A stretch of 64,000 bases of DNA, taken from NCBI GenBank assembly GCA_964246745.1, contig CAXTRK010000005.1:99258-163257 (forward strand). The letters are read 5' to 3'. Positions 46,196-53,967 of the stretch are shown here, piece after piece. Below the pieces are notes generated by a model. It was not told the DNA's origin. It searched no databases and saw only the letters and a list, made by a program, of their open reading frames with translations. The stretch is from Lichenicoccus sp964246745 (GTDB lineage Bacteria > Pseudomonadota > Alphaproteobacteria > Acetobacterales > Acetobacteraceae). The translations under genes were made by a program, and so were the position numbers. The first letter of the stretch is position 1, and the number at the start of each line of letters is the position of its first letter.

Positions 46196-46739
46196 CGGAG
46201 GAATTGCCCCTTCAAGCTCGCCAGGTCAAAACGTCAAGCCATCGGACTGTCCCAAATGCCTGAGATGGAACATCCCGAAAATTACTGTTCCGTTCGTCGT
46301 CAATAACGACAGAAGGAGGCGCCGTCTCAGCATGCTCCCGCTTGGCAGCTTAACGCATCAAAATAGCGGTAAAGCGATGCAGCAGGGCAGCCGGTTTGGT
46401 CTCAGCACTGGAATGCTGATGGTCCGGCCGTCATATTCATCACCGAGGCGACGCGTTGCCGCCCGCGATCGTTCCGCTACCCCTAGGCTCGACACAACCC
46501 GTATCGCGAAAATCGCCAAGCTGGCAACCGTTCTTTACCAAAGGATGCGTTCGCCTGATATATTACCCAATTTTTAACGTTTAACTTAGAGTGGCTCGCG
46601 TGAACGGGCGCGTGTCGCACGCCAGAGCCACCCCAACAAGTCGGGAGCAGCCATCAGTATTCCAGGTCGAGCCGAATTATGCTGGTTCGAAGCCGGGTTT
46701 TCTACACAGTTTTCTAGAATTGCGGAAGAATAACCAACT
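46196..46739. other. 544-base non-coding gap upstream of the exopolysaccharide operon
   Basis: No convincing gene is seen. It is upstream of the minus-strand GT4 operon and downstream of the minus-strand GT2 gene. The stretch 46557-46590 is markedly A/T-rich (TTTTTAACG, TTTAACTTAG), unlike the rest of the window, and is the best place for a promoter or regulator site. An 82-codon plus-strand frame at 46332-46577 follows an AGGAGG with a long spacer but has no recognisable product. No tRNA or strong hairpin was found. Confidence 0.5.
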
Positions 46740-48248
46740 TTATCGGCCGCTCACCTCGAGATCGGCCGCGCGGACGCCGAGCCGGCGCTGCGCCCGCCAG
46801 GTCGGCGTCCCAGTCATGAACGAAACCCAGCCAAGCGCCGCTCCGAAATGACGCAGCAACTGGAAGCTGAACGGCTCCAACAGCGACGCCAGCACGGCCG
46901 CACCGACCGCCAGCGCCGATTGCGGACCGATCCAGCGTCGATAGAGACGCAGCGACCAGAGATGAAAACCAAGATCCAGGACCAGCTTGGCGCCGATGAC
47001 GACGAAGACCGCGCGGACCAGCCCGAACCGCCCAGTCGCGCCATAGAACAACAGCAGCGCCGCGGCGGTCAGCCCATAGAGCGGCTGCAGCGTATCGATC
47101 GCCTTGACCGGCAGCATCGCGGTGCCGGTGTGGCCGTAGCGCGGATTGCCGACCATGTGCCGATACCAGAGCTGCGTCTGCAGGAAGCCGCCGAACCAGC
47201 GTCGCCGCTGCCGCAGGAAGGCGGCCACCGTGGCGGGCGCATCCGTGCGCGCGTGCGCGCCACCGACCACGGCGGTGTGCCAGCGCGCGCCATGCCGTCC
47301 CGCGTGATCGCGCAGCCGATGCGTCAGTTCGTAATCCTCGACCAGGCAGTCGGGATCGAAACCGCCCACAGCAAGCAGGGCGGCGCGCCGGTAGCAGGCG
47401 AACGCGCCCGAGATCAGCAGTAGCCCGTCCGCGCGCATCCAGGCGTAGCGGGAGAGAAAATTGCGGACATATTCATAGGTCTGGAACCATTGCAGCAGCC
47501 GCCCCTGCCATGACGGACCGCAGAGCGGCTTGAGCACGCCGGTGGCCGCGACCAGCGACACGTCCGCGGCAAAGGCCGCGCGCATGGCCCGCAACGCACC
47601 CGGATCGAGCAAGGTGTCGGCATCCACCGTCATCACCAGTTCGGTCTCGGCCAGGGCGCAGGCGACGTTCAGAGCTTGCGCCTTGCCGCCACGCGGCAGC
47701 CGCAGCCAGCGCAGCGCCGGATAGGCGGAGCTTGGCGCGCTCACCCGGTCGGGCGAGGAGACCAGGCCGTAGCTGCGACGGAGCAGGATGGCGGTATCGT
47801 CGGTCGAGCCGTCATCGGCAATCAGGATCACCTCTGCGGGCTCGCTCTGCGCCAGCAGGGCGGCAATCGTCACCGGCAGACTGTCGGCCTCGTTATGCGC
47901 CGCCACGATGATCGTCGCCGTCGCCGGCGCGCTTGCGTCGCGAAAGGCTGGGCGAGACAAGGCTGGGCGAGACAAGGCTGGGCGAGACAAGGCTGGGCCA
48001 CCCCCCAGAGCGAACGTCTGAGCGAAGACGAACAGCAACAGCGCGGTATCATAGAAGATGTAGGCAATGCCCGCGGACCAGGCAAAAATGCCGCCGCCCA
48101 GAAAGGCGCGGCCGAGCAGAAGCATCCAGAGTAGCAGGGCCGACGCGTGGATCAGCCGGCTGACCCACGGCACCGGCGGCGGGTTGAAGCGCGGCGAGAC
48201 CACCGCCCGCGTCGCCGCCAGTTGCTGTTCGATGGATGCGACGGTCAT
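46740..48248 (-). CDS. Membrane GT2 glycosyltransferase, processive type
   Basis: 502 residues from the ATG giving MTVASIEQQLAATRA. Two N-terminal membrane helices (about 42-85) precede the GT-A domain. Key motifs are IIVAAHNEA, LIADDGSTDDT, the D-x-D of TVDADTLLDPG, the ED of VEDYELTHRLRDHAG and QRRRWFGGF; this set is the cellulose/hyaluronan/poly-GlcNAc-synthase pattern. Three or four C-terminal helices follow. No PilZ domain or BcsB partner is present, so cellulose synthesis is unlikely. Between the helices and the catalytic domain a LSRPA repeat is encoded by a 15-base tandem repeat. It is transcribed divergently from the peptide gene cluster starting at 48467. Confidence 0.87.
   Translation of the reverse strand: MTVASIEQQLAATRAVVSPRFNPPPVPWVSRLIHASALLLWMLLLGRAFLGGGIFAWSAGIAYIFYDTALLLFVFAQTFALGGGPALSRPALSRPALSRPAFRDASAPATATIIVAAHNEADSLPVTIAALLAQSEPAEVILIADDGSTDDTAILLRRSYGLVSSPDRVSAPSSAYPALRWLRLPRGGKAQALNVACALAETELVMTVDADTLLDPGALRAMRAAFAADVSLVAATGVLKPLCGPSWQGRLLQWFQTYEYVRNFLSRYAWMRADGLLLISGAFACYRRAALLAVGGFDPDCLVEDYELTHRLRDHAGRHGARWHTAVVGGAHARTDAPATVAAFLRQRRRWFGGFLQTQLWYRHMVGNPRYGHTGTAMLPVKAIDTLQPLYGLTAAALLLFYGATGRFGLVRAVFVVIGAKLVLDLGFHLWSLRLYRRWIGPQSALAVGAAVLASLLEPFSFQLLRHFGAALGWVSFMTGTPTWRAQRRLGVRAADLEVSGR
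47946..47997. repeat. 15-bp tandem repeat, three copies plus a partial, inside the GT2 gene
   Basis: GGCTGGGCGAGACAA is repeated exactly at 47946, 47961 and 47976, followed by a seven-base partial. It encodes LSRPA units in a linker at about residues 84-102. Being a multiple of three, length changes would keep the frame. Confidence 0.93.
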
Positions 48249-48466
48249 GCCAGCCTCGTTCCATGCGTTACAATCGTGGGGATAGTGTCCCGCAAGGGCA
48301 CAGGAAGCGGCAAGCGCCATGCAACACATGGCTCGCCGTATGGGATCACTGCGTGAGAGAGGTATCATATGTTGGGACGTGACGTGATCCGCTTCACCGG
48401 CTCGTGATGGCGTGTCACGCGGGGCTCGCCCGATATCCGCTCAAGCGAACGATCAGGAGACGCACG
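48249..48466. promoter_or_regulatory. Divergent intergenic region, probable promoters for GT2 and the peptide cluster
   Basis: A 218-base gap between the GT2 start (minus) and the small peptide gene (plus). It holds a TATCAT (48363-48368) that could be a -10 box for the plus strand, though no good -35 is seen. An inverted repeat pairs CGTGAC (48378-48383) with GTCACG (48414-48419). AGGAGA at 48455-48460 is the ribosome binding site of the peptide gene. Assignments other than the ribosome binding site are tentative. Confidence 0.4.
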
Positions 48467-48556
48467 ATGCCGCGTGCAGAATTCAATACCAACAGGTTTC
48501 GGCCTTTGCGTGCACCCGGCGGCCCCAAATCGAAAACCGTCGAGGTATGCGCCTAG
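48467..48556 (+). CDS. 29-residue putative RiPP precursor peptide
   Basis: An ATG seven bases after AGGAG opens a 29-codon frame closed by TAG. The peptide begins MPRAEFNTNRF, is basic in the middle (RPLRAPGG) and ends PKSKTVEVCA. The single Cys is the penultimate residue (C28); Ser22 and Thr24 are other candidates for modification, and GG at 18-19 could mark a leader/core border. The stop is only six bases before the next gene, and the downstream operon contains a YcaO protein, the hallmark of backbone modification of ribosomal peptides. I know no characterised peptide with this sequence. Coding status rests on the strong ribosome binding site, operon position and gene context, not on homology. 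Confidence 0.7.
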   Translation: MPRAEFNTNRFRPLRAPGGPKSKTVEVCA

Positions 48557-48562
48557 GCCACC

Positions 48563-49465
48563 TTGTCCGGGATCCATTTCCCCGCCGGGCTGCTCGCCTT
48601 GATGCAGGAATTAGGCGAACTGAAGCGGCTCCGTTCCGCCGCGCGCACCGGCTCGCTGGCTCAACGGCTATTTGCGGAGTCCTGGTCGGGCCTGGCCGGG
48701 GGAGGCGACCCGCGGGATGTCATGACCACGACGATCCGGCGGACGCTGTGCGCGACGCGTCTGGGCGATATCGACGCACGCACGCTGCACGAGCTTGGGC
48801 TTGACGACGCGGCCGTTGGCGCGGTGCTGCGGCGCGGCTTTGCCGATGTCGCGGAAGCGCTCGATCCGTCGCTCCGTATGACGCTTGAGATAGCGGAGGC
48901 AGCCGTCGCACCAGTTGCGGCCCTGCCGGACTTCGTGATCCGTCTCGGTGAGCAGCCGCGTGCGGGAGTGACCTGCCCCGGCCGGCCGCGCCTGGTGTTG
49001 GAACCGGCGGAAAACCACGCCGAGCACTGCCAGATGGTGGCGGCCTACGGCGTGCTGATTTCGCCGATGTTCGGGGCCGACGCGCAAACCGTCTGGCTCG
49101 CGGGCCTGTCGCATCATCTGCACAACGCCTTCCTGCCCGACAGCGGCTTTGCCGGCGAAATGCTTCTCGGCGCCGCACTCGGGCCGCTGGTCGAGCGTGC
49201 CAACACGCGTGCCTTGTCGCAGCTTACGGAGCCCCTGGCGCGCAGCGTTGTCCACGCGCGCCAAATCCTTGCGGACGCGCGAACGCCCGAGGGCCGCGCC
49301 TTCCACGCCGCCGATACGCTCGACCGGGTCTGGCAGATCGCTCAGCATCTGCGTGTCTGCGGCATCAGCCTTGATGCCGTGCTCGGCGAGATGGCTCTGG
49401 TGCATGAAGGTCCGGTCAAGCCGTTCCAGGATGACGTGCTGCGCGCGGCGGGGCTGCTGGCATGA
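48563..49465 (+). CDS. HD-domain-like protein in the peptide cluster
   Basis: 300 residues from a TTG six bases after the peptide stop; an ATG at 48602 (MQELGELKRLRSA) is an alternative. The core (about 150-200) has His152 and His155 in ENHAEHCQMV, then GLSHHLHNAFLPD with His184, His185, His187 and Asp193, and a helical C-terminal part. This resembles an HD-superfamily metal site, but the defining HD pair reads HH. HD proteins include phosphohydrolases and mixed-valence diiron oxygenases; which applies here cannot be told. Its stop overlaps the methyltransferase ATG by four bases. It is the first enzyme of the cluster and could act directly on the peptide. Confidence 0.65.
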   Translation: MSGIHFPAGLLALMQELGELKRLRSAARTGSLAQRLFAESWSGLAGGGDPRDVMTTTIRRTLCATRLGDIDARTLHELGLDDAAVGAVLRRGFADVAEALDPSLRMTLEIAEAAVAPVAALPDFVIRLGEQPRAGVTCPGRPRLVLEPAENHAEHCQMVAAYGVLISPMFGADAQTVWLAGLSHHLHNAFLPDSGFAGEMLLGAALGPLVERANTRALSQLTEPLARSVVHARQILADARTPEGRAFHAADTLDRVWQIAQHLRVCGISLDAVLGEMALVHEGPVKPFQDDVLRAAGLLA

Positions 49466-50595
49466 ACAGGCTGGTCTCTCCCGCGACCGGCCTTCCGCTC
49501 AGCATGGACAGCCCGCATTCGCTCAGCGACGGCGCCTCCCGCTGGCCGGTGATCGATGAAATTCCGTTTCTTCGCGTCGGCCGCGAAGCCCTGGCGGCGG
49601 CGGCAGTTGCCGCACTCGATCGCGGCGAACGCGGCGAGGCGCTTGCCTTGCTGCTCGCCGATCAGGACTCCTGGTGGCGCGGCGGATCGCCGTCAGCCGC
49701 CGATCTTGCCCGGCTGGTCCGCGAGCAAGACCGTCTGTCTCTGCGCGAGGCGATGGCGTTGCTCGCCTGGGGTCCGGTGGCCACCTATTTCGCGCATCGC
49801 TGGAGCGATCCGACCTTTCTCGCCGGCCTCGCCTTGGTGGAGGCCCATTGGAACGCGCCCGCCTGCGCATTCGAGCTTGCCTGTGGCATCGGCCACCATC
49901 TGCGAGAGCTGGACCGACGCGGGGTTCAGGTGAGCGGCGGCGACGTCGTCTTTGCCAAACTCTGGGTTGCGCGTCACTGGATCGTGCCGCGCGCGGAACT
50001 GATCTGTTTCGATGCGGCGGTGCCCTGGCCGATCGCCGGGCGCCAGACTCCGCTCGTGTGCTGCCACGATGCCTTCTATTTTCTCGAGCCGAAATCATTG
50101 ATCCTGCAGCGGCTGCGCGCACTCGCGGGCGACGGGTTATTGGCGATCAGCCACGTTCATAATCGCGATTGGCCAAACCTGTCGGCCGGCAGCGCGATCG
50201 AGGCCGAAGCGTTCGCCGCGATGTTTCAGGATGGCCGCCTCTACGACGATGCGGAAACCCTGGCCGCCCTGATCGAAGGCCGCGCTCCGGCGGAGGCCGC
50301 TGTCGCCTTGCTGCGCCAGGTGGAGGCCTTCTCGGTCGCCGCGGGTCCGGCGACGCAGCCGGCGCGGCCCGTCCTCGGAGGGCTTACGATACCCGCCGCC
50401 GGCACCCTGCTGCGCCGCAATCCGCTCTATGAGGACGGGGTGATCCGCTGGCCATCGGATCGCTATGCATGCGAGTACGGCGAACGAGCGACGTTCCCCG
50501 AGCGCACGCGCTGGCCGGCCCGGGTGTTTTGCGAGGACGCGACCCGCGAGGCGGTGCTTCGGCGCGAGCTCGTCGACCTGCCGGAGCGCTGGTGA
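49462..50595 (+). CDS. SAM-dependent methyltransferase in the peptide cluster
   Basis: 377 residues. The N-terminal part has a Trm112-like look (SPATGLPLS ... WPVIDEIPFLR), with the cysteines replaced. The class I SAM-binding motif is FELACGIGHH at 137-146, followed by SGGDVVFAKL and VCCHDAFYFLEP, a type-11-like methyltransferase fold. The last 100 residues (NPLYEDGVIRWPSDRYACEYG) form an extra domain. It is coupled to the HD gene (ATGA) and to the oxidoreductase gene (TGATG). It may methylate the peptide or an attached sugar; the target is unknown. Confidence 0.8.
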   Translation: MNRLVSPATGLPLSMDSPHSLSDGASRWPVIDEIPFLRVGREALAAAAVAALDRGERGEALALLLADQDSWWRGGSPSAADLARLVREQDRLSLREAMALLAWGPVATYFAHRWSDPTFLAGLALVEAHWNAPACAFELACGIGHHLRELDRRGVQVSGGDVVFAKLWVARHWIVPRAELICFDAAVPWPIAGRQTPLVCCHDAFYFLEPKSLILQRLRALAGDGLLAISHVHNRDWPNLSAGSAIEAEAFAAMFQDGRLYDDAETLAALIEGRAPAEAAVALLRQVEAFSVAAGPATQPARPVLGGLTIPAAGTLLRRNPLYEDGVIRWPSDRYACEYGERATFPERTRWPARVFCEDATREAVLRRELVDLPERW

Positions 50596-51629
50596 TGCTG
50601 ACGGATACGAAGCGAATTGGTTGGGGCATCGTCGGCTACGGCTGGGTCGCCCGCGACTACGCCGTGCCGGCATTGCGCATGGCCGATCAGCCTGTCGTCG
50701 GCATGTTTGATCCCGATCCTCGCGCGCAGGCGGCCGCCAGGCGCTCGGACGTGCCTGTCCATGCGCAGCTTGGCGATCTGCTCGCGGCGCCGGGACTGGA
50801 CGCGGTCTATGTCGCGACGCCCAACCATCTGCATCGCGCCGCCGTCCGCGAGGCGGCCGCCGCCGGCAAGGCGATCCTGTGCGAGAAGCCGATGGCGGCC
50901 ACTCTCGCCGAGGCGGAGGCGATGGCGGAGTCGGTGCGCGCGGCGGGTGTGCTATACGGCACCGCTTTCGATCAACGCCACCATCCGGCGCATGCGGCAA
51001 TGCGCGGGGCGATCGAAGCGGGCCTGATCGGCACGGTGACTTCGGTTCGTATCGTCTATGCCTGTTGGCTTGGCCCGGACTGGCGTCCCCCGAATGACGA
51101 AGACAGTCGCGGGTCGGATAACTGGCGTGCCGATCCGTCGCGGGCCGGCGGCGGCGCGCTGATGGATCTGGCGCCGCACGGCATTGATCTCATCCAGTAT
51201 CTGCTGGACGAGCCTTTGGTCTGCATCCGCGCCCTCACCCAGCAGCGCGTGCACCGCTACGCGGTCGATGACGGCGCCATGCTGATCAGCCGAAGCGGGC
51301 ACGGCGTGCTGGCAAGCCTGCATGTCGCCTACAACCATGCCGAGGCGCTGCCGCGACGGCGCCTCGAAATCGTCGGCAGCGGCGGCATGCTGATCGCCGA
51401 GAACACGATGGGCCAGGACGCCGGCGGGTCGGTCACGCATATCGCGGGCGAAGGCGGCATCCAACGCGCGCTTCCGGTCGACGATGCCGGGCAGTCGCCG
51501 TTCGCGCGTCAGATGCAAGCCTTCTCGCGTGCCGTGCTCGGCGACAACCCTGGCGCGTTCGACCTCGCGCGCGACCTCGCCACCATGCGGCTGCTCGACC
51601 GGGCCTATGCGAGCGCCGCATGCCGTTGA
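50595..51629 (+). CDS. Gfo/Idh/MocA-family NAD(P)-dependent oxidoreductase
   Basis: 344 residues from the ATG that shares a base with the preceding stop (a GTG three bases earlier is possible). The Rossmann motif is GIVGYGWVA (11-19), the signature EKP is at 97-99, and the catalytic segment GGGALMDLAPHGIDL carries Asp191, His195 and Asp198. Family members oxidise or reduce sugars, inositols and related polyols, or biliverdin. In this operon a sugar substrate is likely, given the neighbouring glycosyltransferase, epimerase and sugar-isomerase-like genes. The stop overlaps the next start by ten bases. Confidence 0.87.
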   Translation: MLTDTKRIGWGIVGYGWVARDYAVPALRMADQPVVGMFDPDPRAQAAARRSDVPVHAQLGDLLAAPGLDAVYVATPNHLHRAAVREAAAAGKAILCEKPMAATLAEAEAMAESVRAAGVLYGTAFDQRHHPAHAAMRGAIEAGLIGTVTSVRIVYACWLGPDWRPPNDEDSRGSDNWRADPSRAGGGALMDLAPHGIDLIQYLLDEPLVCIRALTQQRVHRYAVDDGAMLISRSGHGVLASLHVAYNHAEALPRRRLEIVGSGGMLIAENTMGQDAGGSVTHIAGEGGIQRALPVDDAGQSPFARQMQAFSRAVLGDNPGAFDLARDLATMRLLDRAYASAACR

Positions 51630-52480
51630 GCTTTTTCGCGTGCTCCAACTGTGGTCACTGGCAGCGCTACTTCGCGGTGCCGCCGGACTGTCCGGTCTGC
51701 ACCGACACGCGCAACGATCTGCCGGAGGATGGATGGGACTTCCGCGAGCAGGCTGACGTGGCCGGCAGGCTGACTGGATCATGGCGGACCTTGCCGCGCG
51801 GGATGGTGGCGTTCTCGACAGCGCCGCGATTCGGATTGAACGGCACCGGCTGGCTGCTGCTGCACGAGGGCGGCAACATCGCCTTCGAGGCGGCGCCGTA
51901 CTACACGCCGCCGATGCTCGCGGAAATACGCAGGCTCGGCGGCATACGCATCCTTGCGTCAAGCCACGTCCATGGCTACGGCGCATTGTGGCAACTGCAG
52001 CGTGAGTTCGCGCCGGAGATCGTGGCGATCCAGTGCCGCGACCTCTGGCTGACCAAGGCGTTCCGGGTCACCTGGCCCTATGACGAACGGCTCGACCTGC
52101 CGACCGGACAGAGCCTCCGCCGTGTCGGCGGCCATTATGAAGGGCAGGCCGTGCTGCACGATCCGGTCCGACGCACCTTGTTCTGCGGCGACGCCTTCAA
52201 GGTCGACCAGGACGAAGCGGGCGAAAGCCGGGCTGTCTCCACGCACAAGGCATTCCACAAGCAAATCCCGCTCACTCCGGACGAGCTGCGGCACACTCGC
52301 GATGTGATCGGCGGGCTCGATTTCGACACGATCTGCACGCCGTTCGAATTCGCGCCCGGCATCACCACGGCAATGGCGGTGGCGGTGCTGGAAGACGGCA
52401 TGCAGGCGCCGCCCGGCGTGCGCCGCATTCCGATCGAGACCCTGCGGGCCGCGGACCGCGACAGAAAAGGTTCCAGATGA
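51620..52480 (+). CDS. Zinc-ribbon plus metallo-beta-lactamase-like protein
   Basis: 286 residues. Residues 8-27 form a rubredoxin/zinc-ribbon-like CxxC-x12-CxxC (Cys8, 11, 24, 27). The rest resembles a metallo-beta-lactamase fold: WLLLHEGGNIAFEAAPY, then ASSHVHGYGALW (His116, His118), GGHYEGQAVL (His172), LFCGDAF (Asp191) and a late histidine (His209). The usual HxHxDH reads HVHGYG, losing the second-site Asp and His, so any metal centre would be mononuclear or the catalysis altered. Both overlaps with neighbours indicate co-translation. Possible roles are hydrolysis of a thioester or amide in the modified peptide; this is inference. Confidence 0.75.
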   Translation: MPLSFFACSNCGHWQRYFAVPPDCPVCTDTRNDLPEDGWDFREQADVAGRLTGSWRTLPRGMVAFSTAPRFGLNGTGWLLLHEGGNIAFEAAPYYTPPMLAEIRRLGGIRILASSHVHGYGALWQLQREFAPEIVAIQCRDLWLTKAFRVTWPYDERLDLPTGQSLRRVGGHYEGQAVLHDPVRRTLFCGDAFKVDQDEAGESRAVSTHKAFHKQIPLTPDELRHTRDVIGGLDFDTICTPFEFAPGITTAMAVAVLEDGMQAPPGVRRIPIETLRAADRDRKGSR

Positions 52481-53967
52481 GCGACGCGCTGCATGCGGTG
52501 GCGGAGAGCTTTCGCGCCTCTCTGCCTCCCTCCGGTGAACTTTCGATCCTGCGCATCGACGATCTCGACCGCACCCGCGTGCCCGTCGTGCAGGCCAATC
52601 TGTTGCTGGCCGGCCAACCCGTCACCACCGGGCATGGCTACGGCTTTGCGCCGATCGAGGCCGAGGTGGGCGCGCTGGGCGAGCTGTGCGAGGAGGTGCA
52701 TTGCGCCGCCTGGCTCGCGCGCGCGCCGGTGACGGTGGCCTCCACTACGGAGCTTGTGGCAACGCATGGCGCCGGGCACGTCATCGACCCGCTGACCCTG
52801 TGTCTGCCGGCCGGCTCGCCATACACCCCAGACATGAAGCTGAGCTGGGTTGCGGTCACGCGTTGGCCGGATCGCGCTCAGGCGTTCGCGCCGCGCGACT
52901 GGGTCGCCTCGCATGGCGCCGACATCGCGGGCGCGGCGGAGCTGATCACGCCGATCACCAACGGCCTCGGCGCCGGACTCGACGTGGAGCACGCCATCGC
53001 GCACGGCATCATGGAGCTGCTGCAGCGCGACGGCAACGTGCTCGGTTATCGTGCGCTGGACCAGGGCCATGTGATCACCCTCGATGCGGTTGCGGACGCG
53101 GACGTGCGCGCACTTCTGGAGCGGCTGCGGGGGCTCGGCATCGCCGTCACCGTAAAGCTCGCCTCAACCGAATTCGGCAGCACCAACCTGTATGTGGTGG
53201 GCGACGATCGCGGCGAGCCGGTCTCGCCGCTGCAGATCACCGCCTGCGGCGAGGCATCGCACCCGGACCGCAACCGCGCGCTGCGCAAGGCGCTGCTGGA
53301 GTTCTGCGGCTCGCGCGCGCGCAAGGTGGCGACGCACGGCGACCTGGCGCTCTGCGGCCGGGTCATGCCGGCCGCGCATATCGAGCGGCAACTGGCCGAT
53401 GTCAGGCTGGAGCTGGAGGAGCCGCGCGCGCTCTCTGCCATGGCGGAATGGCTTGATCAGGATGCGGACGCGCTGCGCCGCCGCCTCGACGCAAGCGTGT
53501 TCGCGCAGCGTCGCGCGACCAACTTCTCTGACCTGCCCGATGATGGCGGCGTCTCGGGTCTGTCCTCGTCGCACCGGCTGGCGCTGCTGACAGGGCGGCT
53601 TGCCGAGGCAGGCATGGAGATATTCTTTGCCGATTGCTCGCCAGCCGACAGTCCGGTGGCCGCGGTCAAGGTCATCGTTCCCGGCCTCGAATGCGAGACG
53701 ATGAGCTATCACCGCATCGGCTGGCGCGGCGTGCAGGCGCTGCGCGGGCGCGGCGATCCGCTGATCGCGGATGCGCAGCGGCCCGGCGCAGCGCGCGTCC
53801 GCCTGCGCCAGGAGGACGAAGCGCGCTGCGGCGGCCCCGCCTGGTTCGACAGGGCGCGCGCCGACCAGATCGTAGGCCCGCTCTATCCGCTCTACCGCGA
53901 GCCGGGCTGTTTCGCGGCGCAGCTTCATCGCCGGCGCGCATCCTCAACAGCGGAAATCGCATCATGA
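52477..53967 (+). CDS. YcaO-domain protein
   Basis: 496 residues. YcaO ATP-binding features are visible: E69 and E73 in GALGELCEEVH, TNGLGAGLDVEHAIAHGIMELLQRDGN at 161-187 split into TNGLGAG and the E-x8-E-x3-RD helix, and NRALRKALLEFCGSRARKV near 265. YcaO enzymes phosphorylate the peptide amide backbone to make azolines, amidines or thioamides. There is no fused or neighbouring E1/ocin-ThiF recognition partner and no TfuA, and the C-terminus lacks an obvious PxPxP tail, so azoline formation of the classical type is not assured. It overlaps both neighbours by four bases (ATGA). It is the main reason for calling this a RiPP-type cluster. Confidence 0.88.
   Translation: MSDALHAVAESFRASLPPSGELSILRIDDLDRTRVPVVQANLLLAGQPVTTGHGYGFAPIEAEVGALGELCEEVHCAAWLARAPVTVASTTELVATHGAGHVIDPLTLCLPAGSPYTPDMKLSWVAVTRWPDRAQAFAPRDWVASHGADIAGAAELITPITNGLGAGLDVEHAIAHGIMELLQRDGNVLGYRALDQGHVITLDAVADADVRALLERLRGLGIAVTVKLASTEFGSTNLYVVGDDRGEPVSPLQITACGEASHPDRNRALRKALLEFCGSRARKVATHGDLALCGRVMPAAHIERQLADVRLELEEPRALSAMAEWLDQDADALRRRLDASVFAQRRATNFSDLPDDGGVSGLSSSHRLALLTGRLAEAGMEIFFADCSPADSPVAAVKVIVPGLECETMSYHRIGWRGVQALRGRGDPLIADAQRPGAARVRLRQEDEARCGGPAWFDRARADQIVGPLYPLYREPGCFAAQLHRRRASSTAEIAS

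Noticed and set aside
46332..46577. Small plus-strand protein gene in the intergenic gap
   Set aside because: It has an AGGAGG but with a long spacer, no recognisable motif, and composition like non-coding sequence around it.
46740..48248. Cellulose synthase BcsA
   Set aside because: The GT2 motifs fit the processive group, but there is no PilZ domain, no BcsB/BcsC neighbour and the length is shorter than BcsA.
48378..48419. Riboswitch or strong operator upstream of the peptide gene
   Set aside because: Only a six-base inverted repeat with a 30-base spacer is seen; this is common by chance in GC-rich DNA and no known riboswitch core was recognised.
48467..53967. Classical thiazole/oxazole (TOMM) cluster
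   Set aside because: There is no E1/ocin-ThiF partner, no SagB-type dehydrogenase and no transporter or immunity gene, and the peptide lacks a Cys/Ser/Thr-rich core.
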